Assembly: GCA_016235745.1 (NCBI GenBank)
Contig: JACRJA010000006.1
Location: forward strand, 41,995-105,994
Direction of reading: 5' to 3'
From: Rhodocyclales bacterium
GTDB taxonomy: Bacteria > Pseudomonadota > Gammaproteobacteria > Burkholderiales > Rhodocyclaceae
DNA length: 64,000 bases
The position numbers and the translations under genes are program-made. Under the pieces are notes generated by a model that searched no databases, had not been told where the DNA came from, and saw nothing but the letters and a program-made list of their open reading frames with translations. Of the stretch, positions 28,699-39,467 are shown in pieces. The first letter of the stretch is position 1; each line of letters opens with the position of its first letter.

Positions 28699-31533
28699 TC
28701 AATCGGCCTCGATCGGGCCGAAAGCTCCTTCGATCACAGCCTTTTGTTGGACCACGTGCTTGGCGAGATACCCCACGGCGGGCGAAGAACTGGCCGGGCG
28801 GGCGACGAGCAGCAAGCGCCGGCCGCGCCCGAGCTCGTTCTTCAGATGCTGACGCGACAGCAGCCAGTACCACACGCCCTGGTTGCGCGGCTCTTCCTGC
28901 ACCCAGACGAGCTCCTTGGCCTGGGCGAAGGGTTTGAGCGCGGCGTTGAGCGCCTCGGCCGGGAAGGGATAGAGCTGCTCCAGCCGGATGATGGCCGTAT
29001 CGTCGATCCCCTTCTCGCGCCGGTAGGCGAGCAACTCATAGTAGATCTTGCCCTGGCACAGCAGCACGCGCTTAACCTTCTTCGGCGCCAGCTCCTCGAC
29101 TTCGCCGATCACCGTGCGATAGCCGCCGCGCAGGAAGTCTTCCATGGGCGAGCCGGCCTCCTTCAGCCGCAACAGCGACTTGGGCGTGAACACCACCAAG
29201 GGCTTGCGCACGCGCCGCAACATCTGGCGGCGCAGCAGATGGAAGATCTGCGCCGCGGTGCTGGGCACGCACACCTGCCAGTTGCGCTCGGCCGACAGCT
29301 GCAGATAGCGCTCGATGCGCGCCGAAGAATGCTCCGGCCCTTGCCCTTCGTAGCCGTGCGGCAGCAGCAAGGTGAGCCCGCACAAGCGCCCCCACTTGGC
29401 TTCGCCCGAAGCGATGAACTGATCGATCACCACTTGCGCCCCGTTGGCGAAGTCGCCGAACTGCGCCTCCCAGACCGTGAGCTGGTTCGGCTCGGTGATG
29501 GCATAGCCGTAGTCGAAACCCAGCGTCCCCTCTTCCGAGAGGGTGGAGTCGTAGACGTAGAACGGCGCCTGCCCCTCCTGGATGTTCTGCAGCGGGATGT
29601 AGATGCCTTCGTCACGCCGCTCGCGCTTCTGGTCGTGCAGCACCGCGTGGCGGTGGAAGAAGGTGCCGCGGCCCACGTCCTCGCCCGAGAGCCGCACGCC
29701 GAAACCCTGAGCCACCAGCGAAGCGTAGGCGAGGTTCTCGCCGAAGCCCCAGTCGGCCGGAAGCTCGCCGCGGCCCATCGCCCGCCGGTCCTCGATGATC
29801 TTCTGCACCCGCGGGTGCAGCTCGAAGCCTTCGGGGATGGTGGTGAGCCGCTCGGCCAGGCGGCGGAATTCGGCCGCGGGAATGGAGCTGTCACACTCGT
29901 CGGTGTATTCCTGCCCGATGAACGGGGTCCAGTCGATCGCGTGCTTGCGCACGACGTTGGCCACCACCGGGTTGTAGAGAAGTTCGCCGCGGTCGAGGTG
30001 TTCGCGGTATTCCTGGATGTAGCGTTCGGGCTCGTCCGCGGCGATCACGCCGCTTTGCACGAGGTGGTCGGCGTAGAGCTTGCGCGTGCCCGGATGCTGG
30101 CGGATGCGGCGATACATCAGCGGCTGGGTCACCGCCGGTTCGTCCTGCTCGTTGTGCCCGAGCTTGCGGAAGCACACGATGTCCACCACCACGTCTTTCT
30201 TGAACTCCTTGCGGAATTCCATGGCCAGCTGCATCACGAAGGCCACCGCCTCGGGGTCGTCGCCATTGACGTGGAAGATGGGCGCCTCCGCCATCTTGAA
30301 GATGTCGGTGCAGTAGGTCGAGGAGCGCAGATCGCGCGGATCAGAAGTCGTGAAGCCGATCTGGTTGTTGATGACGAGGTGCACCGCCCCGCCCACGCCG
30401 TAGCCGCGCGTCTGGGCGAAGTTGAGCACCTCCTGGTTCACCCCTTGCCCGGCCACCGCCGCGTCGCCGTGGATGATGATCGGCACGACCTGGTCCTTGG
30501 CCTCGGCCGGATCGCGGCGCTGCTGGCGCGCGTAGCTCGAACCGAGCACCACCGGATTGACGATCTCCAGGTGCGAGGGGTTGAACATGAGCGAGAGGTG
30601 CACCGGTCCGCCCGGGGTGAGCACGTCGCTCGAAAACCCCATGTGATACTTCACGTCGCCGGCGGTGAGCTCCTCGGCCTTCTTGCCCTCGAATTCGGCA
30701 AAGAGCATGGCCGGCGGCTTGCCCAGGACATTGACCAGCACGTTGAGGCGCCCGCGGTGCGCCATGCCGATGACGACTTCCTGCGCCCCGTACCGTCCGG
30801 CCACGCGGATCGCCTCGTCGAGCGCCACGATGGCCGACTCGCCCCCTTCGAGCGAGAAGCGTTTCTGGCCGACGTAGCGCGTGTGCAGGTAGCGCTCCAG
30901 CGTCTCGGCGGCGGTGAGCCGCTCGAGGATGCGCTTTTGCTGCTCGACCGTGAGCTTCGCCTTGCCATGCACCGGCTCGAAGCGTGCCTGCAGCCAGCGT
31001 TTCTGCGCCGTGTCGGTGAGGTACATGTATTCGACGCCGACGCTGCGGCAATAGGTCTGGCGCAGCGCTTCGAGGATCTCGCGCAGCGTGGCCGTCTGCT
31101 TCTCCAGCCCGCGGAAGGAGCCGACGTTGAACTCGCGGTTGAGGTCGGCTTCCGTAAGCCCGTAAGTGGCCGGTTCGAGCTCCTCGAGGCGCGGTTTCTC
31201 GTGCATCTTCAGGGGATCGATGTCGGCCACACGGTGCCCGAGGAAGCGGTGCGCGTTGATGAGCTGCAGCACGCCCACCTGGCGCTGGCCATCGTCGGTA
31301 CCGGCCTTGACGAAACGCACCGGCCCCATCTTGGCCATCTGCTCGAACGCAGCGCGGATCGGGGCGTGCGGCACCTCCTGCTCTGGCCCTGGCCCCTGGC
31401 GCAGAGCGTCGAAATAGCGCCGCCACTCTTCGGGGACCGAATCCGGATCGACGAGATAGTGCTCGTAGAGCTCTTCGACGAACGGGGCGTTGGCCCCGAA
31501 GAGGACGGTCGTGTCCTGGAATTCCTTGTACAT
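28699..31533 (-). CDS. sucA: 2-oxoglutarate dehydrogenase E1
   Basis: 944 aa; FGANAPFVEELYEHYLVDPDSVPEEWRRYFD; TPP domain HGDAAVAGQGVNQEVLNFAQTRGYGVGGAVHLVINNQIGFTTS. Confidence 0.97.
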   Translation of the reverse strand: MYKEFQDTTVLFGANAPFVEELYEHYLVDPDSVPEEWRRYFDALRQGPGPEQEVPHAPIRAAFEQMAKMGPVRFVKAGTDDGQRQVGVLQLINAHRFLGHRVADIDPLKMHEKPRLEELEPATYGLTEADLNREFNVGSFRGLEKQTATLREILEALRQTYCRSVGVEYMYLTDTAQKRWLQARFEPVHGKAKLTVEQQKRILERLTAAETLERYLHTRYVGQKRFSLEGGESAIVALDEAIRVAGRYGAQEVVIGMAHRGRLNVLVNVLGKPPAMLFAEFEGKKAEELTAGDVKYHMGFSSDVLTPGGPVHLSLMFNPSHLEIVNPVVLGSSYARQQRRDPAEAKDQVVPIIIHGDAAVAGQGVNQEVLNFAQTRGYGVGGAVHLVINNQIGFTTSDPRDLRSSTYCTDIFKMAEAPIFHVNGDDPEAVAFVMQLAMEFRKEFKKDVVVDIVCFRKLGHNEQDEPAVTQPLMYRRIRQHPGTRKLYADHLVQSGVIAADEPERYIQEYREHLDRGELLYNPVVANVVRKHAIDWTPFIGQEYTDECDSSIPAAEFRRLAERLTTIPEGFELHPRVQKIIEDRRAMGRGELPADWGFGENLAYASLVAQGFGVRLSGEDVGRGTFFHRHAVLHDQKRERRDEGIYIPLQNIQEGQAPFYVYDSTLSEEGTLGFDYGYAITEPNQLTVWEAQFGDFANGAQVVIDQFIASGEAKWGRLCGLTLLLPHGYEGQGPEHSSARIERYLQLSAERNWQVCVPSTAAQIFHLLRRQMLRRVRKPLVVFTPKSLLRLKEAGSPMEDFLRGGYRTVIGEVEELAPKKVKRVLLCQGKIYYELLAYRREKGIDDTAIIRLEQLYPFPAEALNAALKPFAQAKELVWVQEEPRNQGVWYWLLSRQHLKNELGRGRRLLLVARPASSSPAVGYLAKHVVQQKAVIEGAFGPIEAD

Positions 31534-31581
31534 GGGGATCTCTCTTTCAGGCTTGAGCCTGGATTCCGATCATACGGCGCT

Positions 31582-32873
<1,292 letters not shown>

Positions 32874-32877
<4 letters not shown>

Positions 32878-33182
32878 GCGTTTTCTCCTTGATTTTCGAG
32901 GGATCCCCGTCCCTCTTCACCCATCAGGCGCGTGCGTCGATGCCTTCTCACGCCGCGCAGTTTCTCGACCATCCCGACCCAGCGTGGCGACGGAATGGGT
33001 CGGGTACCGTTGACGAGGGCCCAGAGTTCATGGTCTTCCAGTGCCAGCAGCTCTTCCAGAATTGCGAGTTCCTCGTCGTCGAGCCGCTCGAACTCGACCG
33101 CCAGGAAATCCTGGAAGATCAGGTCGAGTTCGAGCAGGGCCCGCCGGCAGTGCCAGCGGATCCGTCCCTTGGGGCTCGTCAT
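32874..33182 (-). CDS. sdhE: Succinate dehydrogenase assembly factor SdhE (CptB/YgfY family)
   Basis: [59 protein letters not shown], between sdhB and gltA. Start at 33182. Confidence 0.88.
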
Positions 33183-33886
33183 ACCGCACGCGAGACCATC
33201 AGCTCCTTGATCTTGCCGATGGCCTTGGTGGGGTTGAGATGCTTGGGACAGACGTCGACGCAGTTCATGATCGTATGGCAGCGGAAGAGCCGATACGGAT
33301 CGTTGAGATCGTCGAGCCGCTGGCTGGTGGCCGTGTCGCGCGTATCGGCGATGAAACGGTAGGCGTTCAACAACCCGGCCGGGCCGACGAACTTGTCCGG
33401 ATTCCACCAGAAGGACGGACAGGAAGTCGAGCAGCACGCGCACAGGATGCACTCATAGACGCCGTTCAGCTCCTCGCGCTCCTCGGGCGTCTGCAGGCGC
33501 TCGCGCTCGGGTGGAGGATCGTCGTTGATGAGATACGGCGTGATCGAATGGTACTGCTTGAAGAACTGCGTCATGTCGACGATGAGGTCGCGGATCACCG
33601 GCAGACCCGGCAGCGGCCGCAGCACGATGGGCTGTGTCAGGCTGTCGATGTCGGTGAGGCAGGCCAGACCGTTCTTGCCGTTGATGTTCATCGCATCCGA
33701 CCCGCACACCCCTTCGCGACAGGAGCGGCGGAACGACAGCGAATCATCCTTGGCCTTGAGGCGCACCAGCGCCTGCAGCAGCTTTTTGTCGGTCGGCTCG
33801 AGCTCGACCGAAATGTCTTGCATGTAGGGTTTCTGATCCTTGTCGGGATCGTAGCGATAGATGCGGAACTGCACCACTCGGGTCAT
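33179..33886 (-). CDS. sdhB: Succinate dehydrogenase iron-sulfur subunit
   Basis: SCREGVCGSDAMNINGKNGLAC; CILCACCSTSCPSFWWN; CHTIMNCVDVCPKHLNPTKAI. Confidence 0.97.
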   Translation of the reverse strand: MTRVVQFRIYRYDPDKDQKPYMQDISVELEPTDKKLLQALVRLKAKDDSLSFRRSCREGVCGSDAMNINGKNGLACLTDIDSLTQPIVLRPLPGLPVIRDLIVDMTQFFKQYHSITPYLINDDPPPERERLQTPEEREELNGVYECILCACCSTSCPSFWWNPDKFVGPAGLLNAYRFIADTRDTATSQRLDDLNDPYRLFRCHTIMNCVDVCPKHLNPTKAIGKIKELMVSRAV

Positions 33887-33904
33887 GGTCGGTTCTCCCG
33901 CCGG

Positions 33905-35698
33905 TCAGTACGTGCGCTTGGCAAGCGCGATGGGTTGGGTGTCGGGGTTGAGCGGCTTGAGATTCACCGGCTTGTACACGAGCCGGTTGCCGTCACGGAA
34001 CCACAGGGTGTGTTTGAGCCACTCCTTGTCGTTGCGCCCGTTGGGGAATTCGGGGGTGTCGGGACAATCGTCGCGCACGTGCGCCCCGCGGGATTCCTTG
34101 CGCGCCGCAGCCGAGATCATCGTCGCCTTGGCCACCTCGATGAGATTTTCGAGCTCGAGCGCCTCCATGCGCGCCGTATTCCACACTTTGGAATGGTCGC
34201 GGATGGCCGTACGACGTACGCGTTCCTCGACCTCGAGGATCTTCTGCACGCCTTCCTCGAGCATGTCCTTGAAGCGAAAGACGCCGGCGTGTTTCTGCAT
34301 CGTGCGCTGCAGCTCGAGCAGCACGTCGGCCACCGGCTCGCCTTCTTTCTGGTTCTCGAGACGCGCGAGGCGCGCGAGGCTCGGCTCGGCCGCGTCCTTG
34401 GGCAGCTCACGCAGCGTGAGGTTGCCGCTCTTGATGTCGGCCACGGCAGTCTCGGCCGAAGCCTTGCCGAAGACGAGCAGGTCGAGCAGGGAGTTGGTCC
34501 CCAGACGGTTGGCGCCATGCACCGACGCACAGGCGCACTCGCCGGCGGCATAGAAGCCGGGGACCGGCGCGTTCGGGTCGCCATCCTGGGGCATCACCAC
34601 CTGGCCCTTGTAGTTGGTCGGAATGCCACCCATCATGTAGTGGCAGGTGGGCACGACCGGAATCGGCTCCTTGATCGGGTCGACCCCGGCGAACTGGATG
34701 GAGATCTCGCGGATGCCCGGCAGCCGCTTCATGATGATCTCGGGCGAGAGGTGCGTGATGTCGAGCAGCACGTAGTCCTTGTTCGGCCCGCAGCCGCGCC
34801 CTTCGTTGATCTCGGTGACCATGGCGCGGGCGACGACGTCGCGCGACGCGAGATCCTTGAGGTTGGGCGCGTAGCGCTCCATGAAGCGCTCGCCGTTGCA
34901 GTTGCGCAGGATGCCGCCTTCGCCGCGCACGCCCTCGGTGATGAGCACGCCGGCGCCGGCAACACCCGTGGGGTGGAACTGCCAGAACTCCATGTCCTCG
35001 AGCGGGATGCCTGCGCGCGCGGCCATTCCCAGGCCATCACCGGTATTGATGAAGGCGTTGGTCGAAGAGTGGTAGATGCGCCCCGCCCCGCCGGTGGCGA
35101 AGATGGTGGCCTTGGCGTGGAAGATCGCCACTTCGCCCGTCTCGAGCTCGAGCGCCGTGACGCCGAGCACGTGCCCTTGGCTGTCGCGGATGAGATCGAG
35201 CGCCATCCATTCGACGAAGAAGTGCGTGCGCGCACGCACGTTGCGCTGGTAGAGCGCGTGCAGCATCGCGTGCCCGGTGCGGTCGGCCGCGGCGCAGGAG
35301 CGCATCACCGGCGCCTCGCCGTAGTTCATCGAATGCCCGCCGAAGGGACGCTGATAGATCTTGCCTTCGTCGGTGCGGTCGAACGGCATGCCGAAGTGCT
35401 CGAGCTCGATGACCACCTCGTTGGCCTTGCGGCACATGAATTCGATCGCATCCTGGTCACCCAGCCAGTCGGAACCCTTGACGGTATCGTACATGTGCCA
35501 GTGCCAGTGATCCGGCGTGGAGTTGCCCAGCGAGGCAGCCACCCCGCCCTGCGCCGCCACGGTGTGCGAGCGCGTGGGGAAGACCTTGGTGAGTACCGCC
35601 GTGCGCAGCCCCGCTTCGGCCAGTTGCAGCGCCGCGCGCAGGCCGGCGCCGCCGGCACCGACGATCACGGCATCGAACGTATGCTTCGCGACTTTCAC
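33905..35698 (-). CDS. sdhA: Succinate dehydrogenase flavoprotein subunit
   Basis: FDAVIVGAGGAGLRAALQLAEAG...TRSHTVAAQGGVAASLGN...HSMNYGEAPVMRSCAAADRTGHAML. Probable GTG start at 35698 (VKVAKHTFDAV), just after the sdhD stop. Confidence 0.96.
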   Translation of the reverse strand: MKVAKHTFDAVIVGAGGAGLRAALQLAEAGLRTAVLTKVFPTRSHTVAAQGGVAASLGNSTPDHWHWHMYDTVKGSDWLGDQDAIEFMCRKANEVVIELEHFGMPFDRTDEGKIYQRPFGGHSMNYGEAPVMRSCAAADRTGHAMLHALYQRNVRARTHFFVEWMALDLIRDSQGHVLGVTALELETGEVAIFHAKATIFATGGAGRIYHSSTNAFINTGDGLGMAARAGIPLEDMEFWQFHPTGVAGAGVLITEGVRGEGGILRNCNGERFMERYAPNLKDLASRDVVARAMVTEINEGRGCGPNKDYVLLDITHLSPEIIMKRLPGIREISIQFAGVDPIKEPIPVVPTCHYMMGGIPTNYKGQVVMPQDGDPNAPVPGFYAAGECACASVHGANRLGTNSLLDLLVFGKASAETAVADIKSGNLTLRELPKDAAEPSLARLARLENQKEGEPVADVLLELQRTMQKHAGVFRFKDMLEEGVQKILEVEERVRRTAIRDHSKVWNTARMEALELENLIEVAKATMISAAARKESRGAHVRDDCPDTPEFPNGRNDKEWLKHTLWFRDGNRLVYKPVNLKPLNPDTQPIALAKRTY

Positions 35699-35700
35699 GG

Positions 35701-36048
35701 TCAGAGTCTCCACAGGATTTTGGCCGCCCAGCCGGCGTAGCCGACGAGCAGAAAGAGCGTGATGAGGTGCAGCGCCAGGCGCAGCCCCAGCGGCTTGACG
35801 TAGTCCATCCAGATGTCGCGCACGCCGACCCAGGCATGATAGGCAAGCGACATGAAGAAGAGGAAGGTGAGGAAGCGCATCAGCCCGCCCGAGAAGAGCG
35901 CCGACCAATGCTCGTAATCCATCTTGGGCAGCGTGAGCGCCGCGAAGGCGAACACGATGGTATAGAGCGCCATGTACGTGGCGGTGGCACGCTGGGCGAG
36001 CCAGTCGCGCAGACCGTAGTGGGCGCCGACGACGAGACGTTTCACCAT
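35701..36048 (-). CDS. sdhD: Succinate dehydrogenase membrane anchor subunit
   Basis: MVKRLVVGAHYGLRDWLAQRATATYMALYTIVFAFAAL...SLAYHAWVGVRDIWMDYVKPLGLRLALHL. Confidence 0.92.
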   Translation of the reverse strand: MVKRLVVGAHYGLRDWLAQRATATYMALYTIVFAFAALTLPKMDYEHWSALFSGGLMRFLTFLFFMSLAYHAWVGVRDIWMDYVKPLGLRLALHLITLFLLVGYAGWAAKILWRL

Positions 36049-36434
36049 AGCCAGACTCCCAGGATCACGGTGAGCGTGAGGCTGACGATCAGCACCAGCC
36101 GCGCACTCTGGCGCGCGGGTTCGAGCTCGATGCCCTTGTGCAGATCGAGCAGCAGGAAGCGGATGCCGGCGCAGAAGTGGTGCAGGTAGGCCCACAGCAG
36201 GCCGAAGAGGATCAGCTTCACCAGCGGATGGCCGACGATCGCCTTATAGGTGGCAAAGGTCTCGGGTGAAGACACGCTCAGGTCGAACAGATACAACAGG
36301 AACGGCAACAGCAGGAACAATCCGGCCCCGCTGATCCGATGCAGGATCGAGACGATCCCCGGCAACGGCAGCCGAATTTCCCGTAGGTCGAGAAACTTGG
36401 GCCGCGCCTTTCGTGCCACGCTTGCTTCGCTCAT
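36042..36434 (-). CDS. sdhC: Succinate dehydrogenase cytochrome b556 subunit
   Basis: RPKFLDLREIRLPLPGIVSILHRISGAGLFLLLPFLLYLFDLSV...HHFCAGIRFLLLDLHKG: SHRxxG-type and H-x-G heme motifs. Confidence 0.93.
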   Translation of the reverse strand: MSEASVARKARPKFLDLREIRLPLPGIVSILHRISGAGLFLLLPFLLYLFDLSVSSPETFATYKAIVGHPLVKLILFGLLWAYLHHFCAGIRFLLLDLHKGIELEPARQSARLVLIVSLTLTVILGVWLW

Positions 36435-36515
36435 CGCGCTTGCTCCCTTGGTCAGACACACGCGTCCGCCGTCGCGGACGCACCCTCGAAAAAACGGCGC
36501 TCGCCGACCCGGTGC

Positions 36516-37244
36516 TCAGGTCAGCTCGTTGTGGTAGTGGTATTGCGTGGTGAGATAGCGCCAGCGGCGCCATTCCACCGGCCGATCGTTGTAAGTATAC
36601 GTCACGCGCTCCACCGACAGAAGCGGCGTTCCCTCCTTCACGCCCAGCGTCTCGGCCGCCATGCGGTCGGCGGCCACGGCGCGGATGTGCTCCTCGGCCC
36701 GCAGCATGCGCACCCCGAAGCGCGTCTCGAAGAAACTGTAGAGCGAGCCTTTCCACTCCTTGAGCGTGTCGAGCGTGAGCCCCTCGAACACCTCCCCGGG
36801 AAGGTAGATCTCGTCGAGCACCACGGGCTTGCCAGAAAACTTGAGCACGCGCCGCAGGATGATGATAGGATCGCCCACGGGAATTTGCAGCACACGCGCC
36901 GCCTCCTGCCCCGCCTTGGCGCGCCAGCAGTCGAGCGGCACGCTCTGCGGCTGGGTCAGGCTGCCGTCGTCGGGCACGAGCCGCAGAAAACGGAAGAACT
37001 GGCGCGGATCGTGGTGCGAGACCACAAAAGTGCCTTTGCCCTGCTTGCGCACGAGCACGTTCTCGGCGGCCAGCTCATCGACGGCCTTGCGCACGGTGCC
37101 TTGCGAAACGCCGAAACGGGCCGCCAGCTCCTGCTCGCTGGGAATGGCCTCGCCCGGTCGCCATTCGCCGGATTCCAGCGCCTGGACGATCAACGATTTG
37201 ATCTGCCGATACAACGGACTGAAGGTGGGTGCATTCGAGGCCAT
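36516..37244 (-). CDS. GntR-family (HutC subfamily) transcriptional regulator of the TCA cluster
   Basis: N-terminal wHTH PLYRQIKSLIVQALESGEWRPGEAIPSEQELAARFGVSQGTVRKAVDELAAENVLVRKQGKGTFV; UTRA-like C-terminus. Confidence 0.92.
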   Translation of the reverse strand: MASNAPTFSPLYRQIKSLIVQALESGEWRPGEAIPSEQELAARFGVSQGTVRKAVDELAAENVLVRKQGKGTFVVSHHDPRQFFRFLRLVPDDGSLTQPQSVPLDCWRAKAGQEAARVLQIPVGDPIIILRRVLKFSGKPVVLDEIYLPGEVFEGLTLDTLKEWKGSLYSFFETRFGVRMLRAEEHIRAVAADRMAAETLGVKEGTPLLSVERVTYTYNDRPVEWRRWRYLTTQYHYHNELT

Positions 37245-37291
37245 GTTCGTTATTTCAGCACAAAAAGGATAGGACGTCTACCATGTCCACC

Positions 37292-37312
37292 GTCTTATAT
37301 AAGATATAAGAC
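37292..37312. promoter_or_regulatory. Palindromic operator candidate for the GntR regulator
   Basis: GTCTTATATAAGATATAAGAC: 9-bp inverted arms with a 3-bp centre, containing the perfect 12-bp palindrome TCTTATATAAGA, immediately upstream of the mdh -35 box in the GntR/mdh divergent region. Confidence 0.7.
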
Positions 37313-37317
37313 ATGGA

Positions 37318-37346
37318 TTGACAAGCCCCAGCCGCCGGACTAGGAT
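37318..37346 (+). promoter_or_regulatory. Sigma-70 promoter of mdh
   Basis: TTGACA-N17-TAGGAT. Confidence 0.65.
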
Positions 37347-37378
37347 TCCAAGATTATCGTCCACCACGGAGAGCACCG

Positions 37379-38371
37379 ATGAGCAAAGCCCCCGTTCGCG
37401 TCGCCGTCACCGGCGCCGCCGGTCAGATCGGCTACAGCCTGCTGTTCCGCATCGCCAGCGGAGAAATGCTGGGTAAAGATCAACCCGTCATTCTGCAGCT
37501 GCTCGACCTGCCCCAGGCCCAGAAAGCCGTCAAGGGCGTGATGATGGAACTCGAAGACTGCGCCTTCCCGCTGCTCGCCGGCATGATCGCCACCGACGAC
37601 CCCAACGTCGCCTTCAAGGATGCGCAGATCGCCCTGCTGGTGGGCGCGCGCCCGCGCGGCCCCGGCATGGAGCGCAAGGACCTGCTCTCGGAAAATGCCA
37701 AGATCTTCACCGTGCAGGGCAAGGCGATCGCCGAACACGCCAACCCCGACTGCAAGGTGCTGGTGGTGGGCAACCCCTGCAACACCAACGCCTACATCGC
37801 GATGAAAACCGCCGAAAAAGTCGGCCGCGTCCCCTCCAAGAACTTCACCGCCATGCTGCGGCTCGATCACAACCGGGCACTCGCCCAGCTGGCGATCAAG
37901 ACCGGCCGGCCGGTGTCGAGCTTCGAGCACATCGTCGTCTGGGGCAACCACTCCCCCACCATGTACCCCGACTATCGCTTCTGCACCTCCAACGGCGAGT
38001 CGGTCAAAGATCTCATCAACGACGAAACCTGGTACCGCGAAGTCTTCATTCCCACCGTGGGCAAACGCGGCGCGGCCATCATCGAGGCGCGCGGCCTCTC
38101 TTCGGCCGCCTCCGCTGCCAACGCCGCCATCGACCACATCCGCGACTGGTGGCTGGGCACGAACGGCCGCTGGGTGACCATGGGTGTGCCTTCCGACGGT
38201 TCCTACGGCATCCCCGAAGGGATCGTCTTCGGCTTCCCCTGTGTGTGCGAGAACGGCGAATACCGCATCGTCCAGGGGCTGCCCATCGACAACTTCTCCC
38301 GCGAGCGCATCCTCGCCACGCTCAACGAACTCATGGAAGAGCGCGAAGGGGTCAAGGATCTCCTCGGCTGA
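37379..38371 (+). CDS. mdh: Malate dehydrogenase
   Basis: [66 protein letters not shown]...[14 protein letters not shown]...[14 protein letters not shown]. Confidence 0.97.
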   Translation: MSKAPVRVAVTGAAGQIGYSLLFRIASGEMLGKDQPVILQLLDLPQAQKAVKGVMMELEDCAFPLLAGMIATDDPNVAFKDAQIALLVGARPRGPGMERKDLLSENAKIFTVQGKAIAEHANPDCKVLVVGNPCNTNAYIAMKTAEKVGRVPSKNFTAMLRLDHNRALAQLAIKTGRPVSSFEHIVVWGNHSPTMYPDYRFCTSNGESVKDLINDETWYREVFIPTVGKRGAAIIEARGLSSAASAANAAIDHIRDWWLGTNGRWVTMGVPSDGSYGIPEGIVFGFPCVCENGEYRIVQGLPIDNFSRERILATLNELMEEREGVKDLLG

Positions 38372-38402
38372 GGCAAACCCCGAACAAAGCGTGTATCATG
38401 AA

Positions 38403-38438
38403 GGCACGTCGCCGCGCATTGCGGCCGCGTGCCTTTTT
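38403..38438 (+). terminator. Rho-independent terminator after mdh
   Basis: ggcacgtcgccgcgcattgcggccgcgtgccttttt: GGCACG/CGTGCC outer and GCCGC/GCGGC inner stems, T5. Confidence 0.75.
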
Positions 38439-38465
38439 CTCGTCCTTCGCAGTCTCGATGCCGCC

Positions 38466-39467
38466 ATGACCGAATCCAAGTTGCTGCGCCCGGCCCAAGT
38501 CCTCTTCGAACGCGAACGCCAGCTGCCCGACATCCCCGCCGTCGACCACTACGCCGGCAGCGAGAAGTTCATGCGCCGGGCGCTGGCCTTGCAGGCCGAG
38601 ATGGGGCCCGTGTTCGACGTCACGCTCGATTGCGAAGACGGCGCACCGGCCGGCAATGAAAAGGCACACGCAAAGATGTGCGCCGAGCTCGCCGTCTCGA
38701 GCGAAAACCGCCACGGCCGCGTCGGCGTGCGCATCCACGATCTCACGCACCCGCACTGGCTGCGCGATCTGGAAACCATCCTGCCGATCGCCGCAGGCCG
38801 CCTTGCCTACCTCACCGTGCCCAAGGTGCGCTCGGCGCGCGACGTGCGCACCGTGCGCGAAGCGATGCGCCCGCTGTTGCCGCCCGGCACTCGGCCCCCG
38901 CCGCTGCACGTGCTCATCGAAACGCCGGAGGCGCTCGCCGAAGTCGCGCGCATCGCCCATGAACCGGGCGTGGAATGCCTCGATTTCGGTCTGATGGATT
39001 TCGTCTCTTCGCACCGCGGCGCGATCGGGGCAGAGGCGATGCGCTCGCCCTTGCAGTTCGAACACCCCCTGATCCGCCGCGCGAAGGCCGAGATCGCCGC
39101 CGCCGCGCACGCCGCGACCATCGTGCCGGCGCACAACGTCTGCACCGAGCTAGAGGATGCCTCCCTCGTCTATGCCGACGCACATCGCGCCCGCACCGAG
39201 TTCGCCTTCCTGCGCATGTGGAGCATCCATCCCAACCAGATCCGCCCCATCCTCGAAGCGATGCAACCCAGCGCGGCAGAGATCGAAGACGCGGTGCGCA
39301 TCCTCACCGCAGCCCAAGACGCCGCCTGGGGTCCGATCCGCGATGCGGGCCACCTTCACGACCGCGCTTCCTACCGCTATTATTGGGCCGTGCTGCAGCA
39401 GGCGCGGCGCACCGGCATCGCGCTCGCCGACGAAATCCTGCATCGATTCTTCGGATCCGAATCATGA
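38466..39467 (+). CDS. HpcH/HpaI aldolase / CitE-like lyase (malyl-CoA lyase family)
   Basis: MTESKLLRPAQVLFERERQLPDIPAVDHYAGSEKFMRRALALQAEMGPVFDVTLDCEDGAPAGNE...LTVPKVRSARDV...IETPEALAEV...WSIHPNQIRPI. Confidence 0.9.
   Translation: MTESKLLRPAQVLFERERQLPDIPAVDHYAGSEKFMRRALALQAEMGPVFDVTLDCEDGAPAGNEKAHAKMCAELAVSSENRHGRVGVRIHDLTHPHWLRDLETILPIAAGRLAYLTVPKVRSARDVRTVREAMRPLLPPGTRPPPLHVLIETPEALAEVARIAHEPGVECLDFGLMDFVSSHRGAIGAEAMRSPLQFEHPLIRRAKAEIAAAAHAATIVPAHNVCTELEDASLVYADAHRARTEFAFLRMWSIHPNQIRPILEAMQPSAAEIEDAVRILTAAQDAAWGPIRDAGHLHDRASYRYYWAVLQQARRTGIALADEILHRFFGSES

Noticed and set aside
26012-28852. 946-aa plus-strand ORF
   Set aside because: Antisense to lpd and sucB, which are unambiguous.
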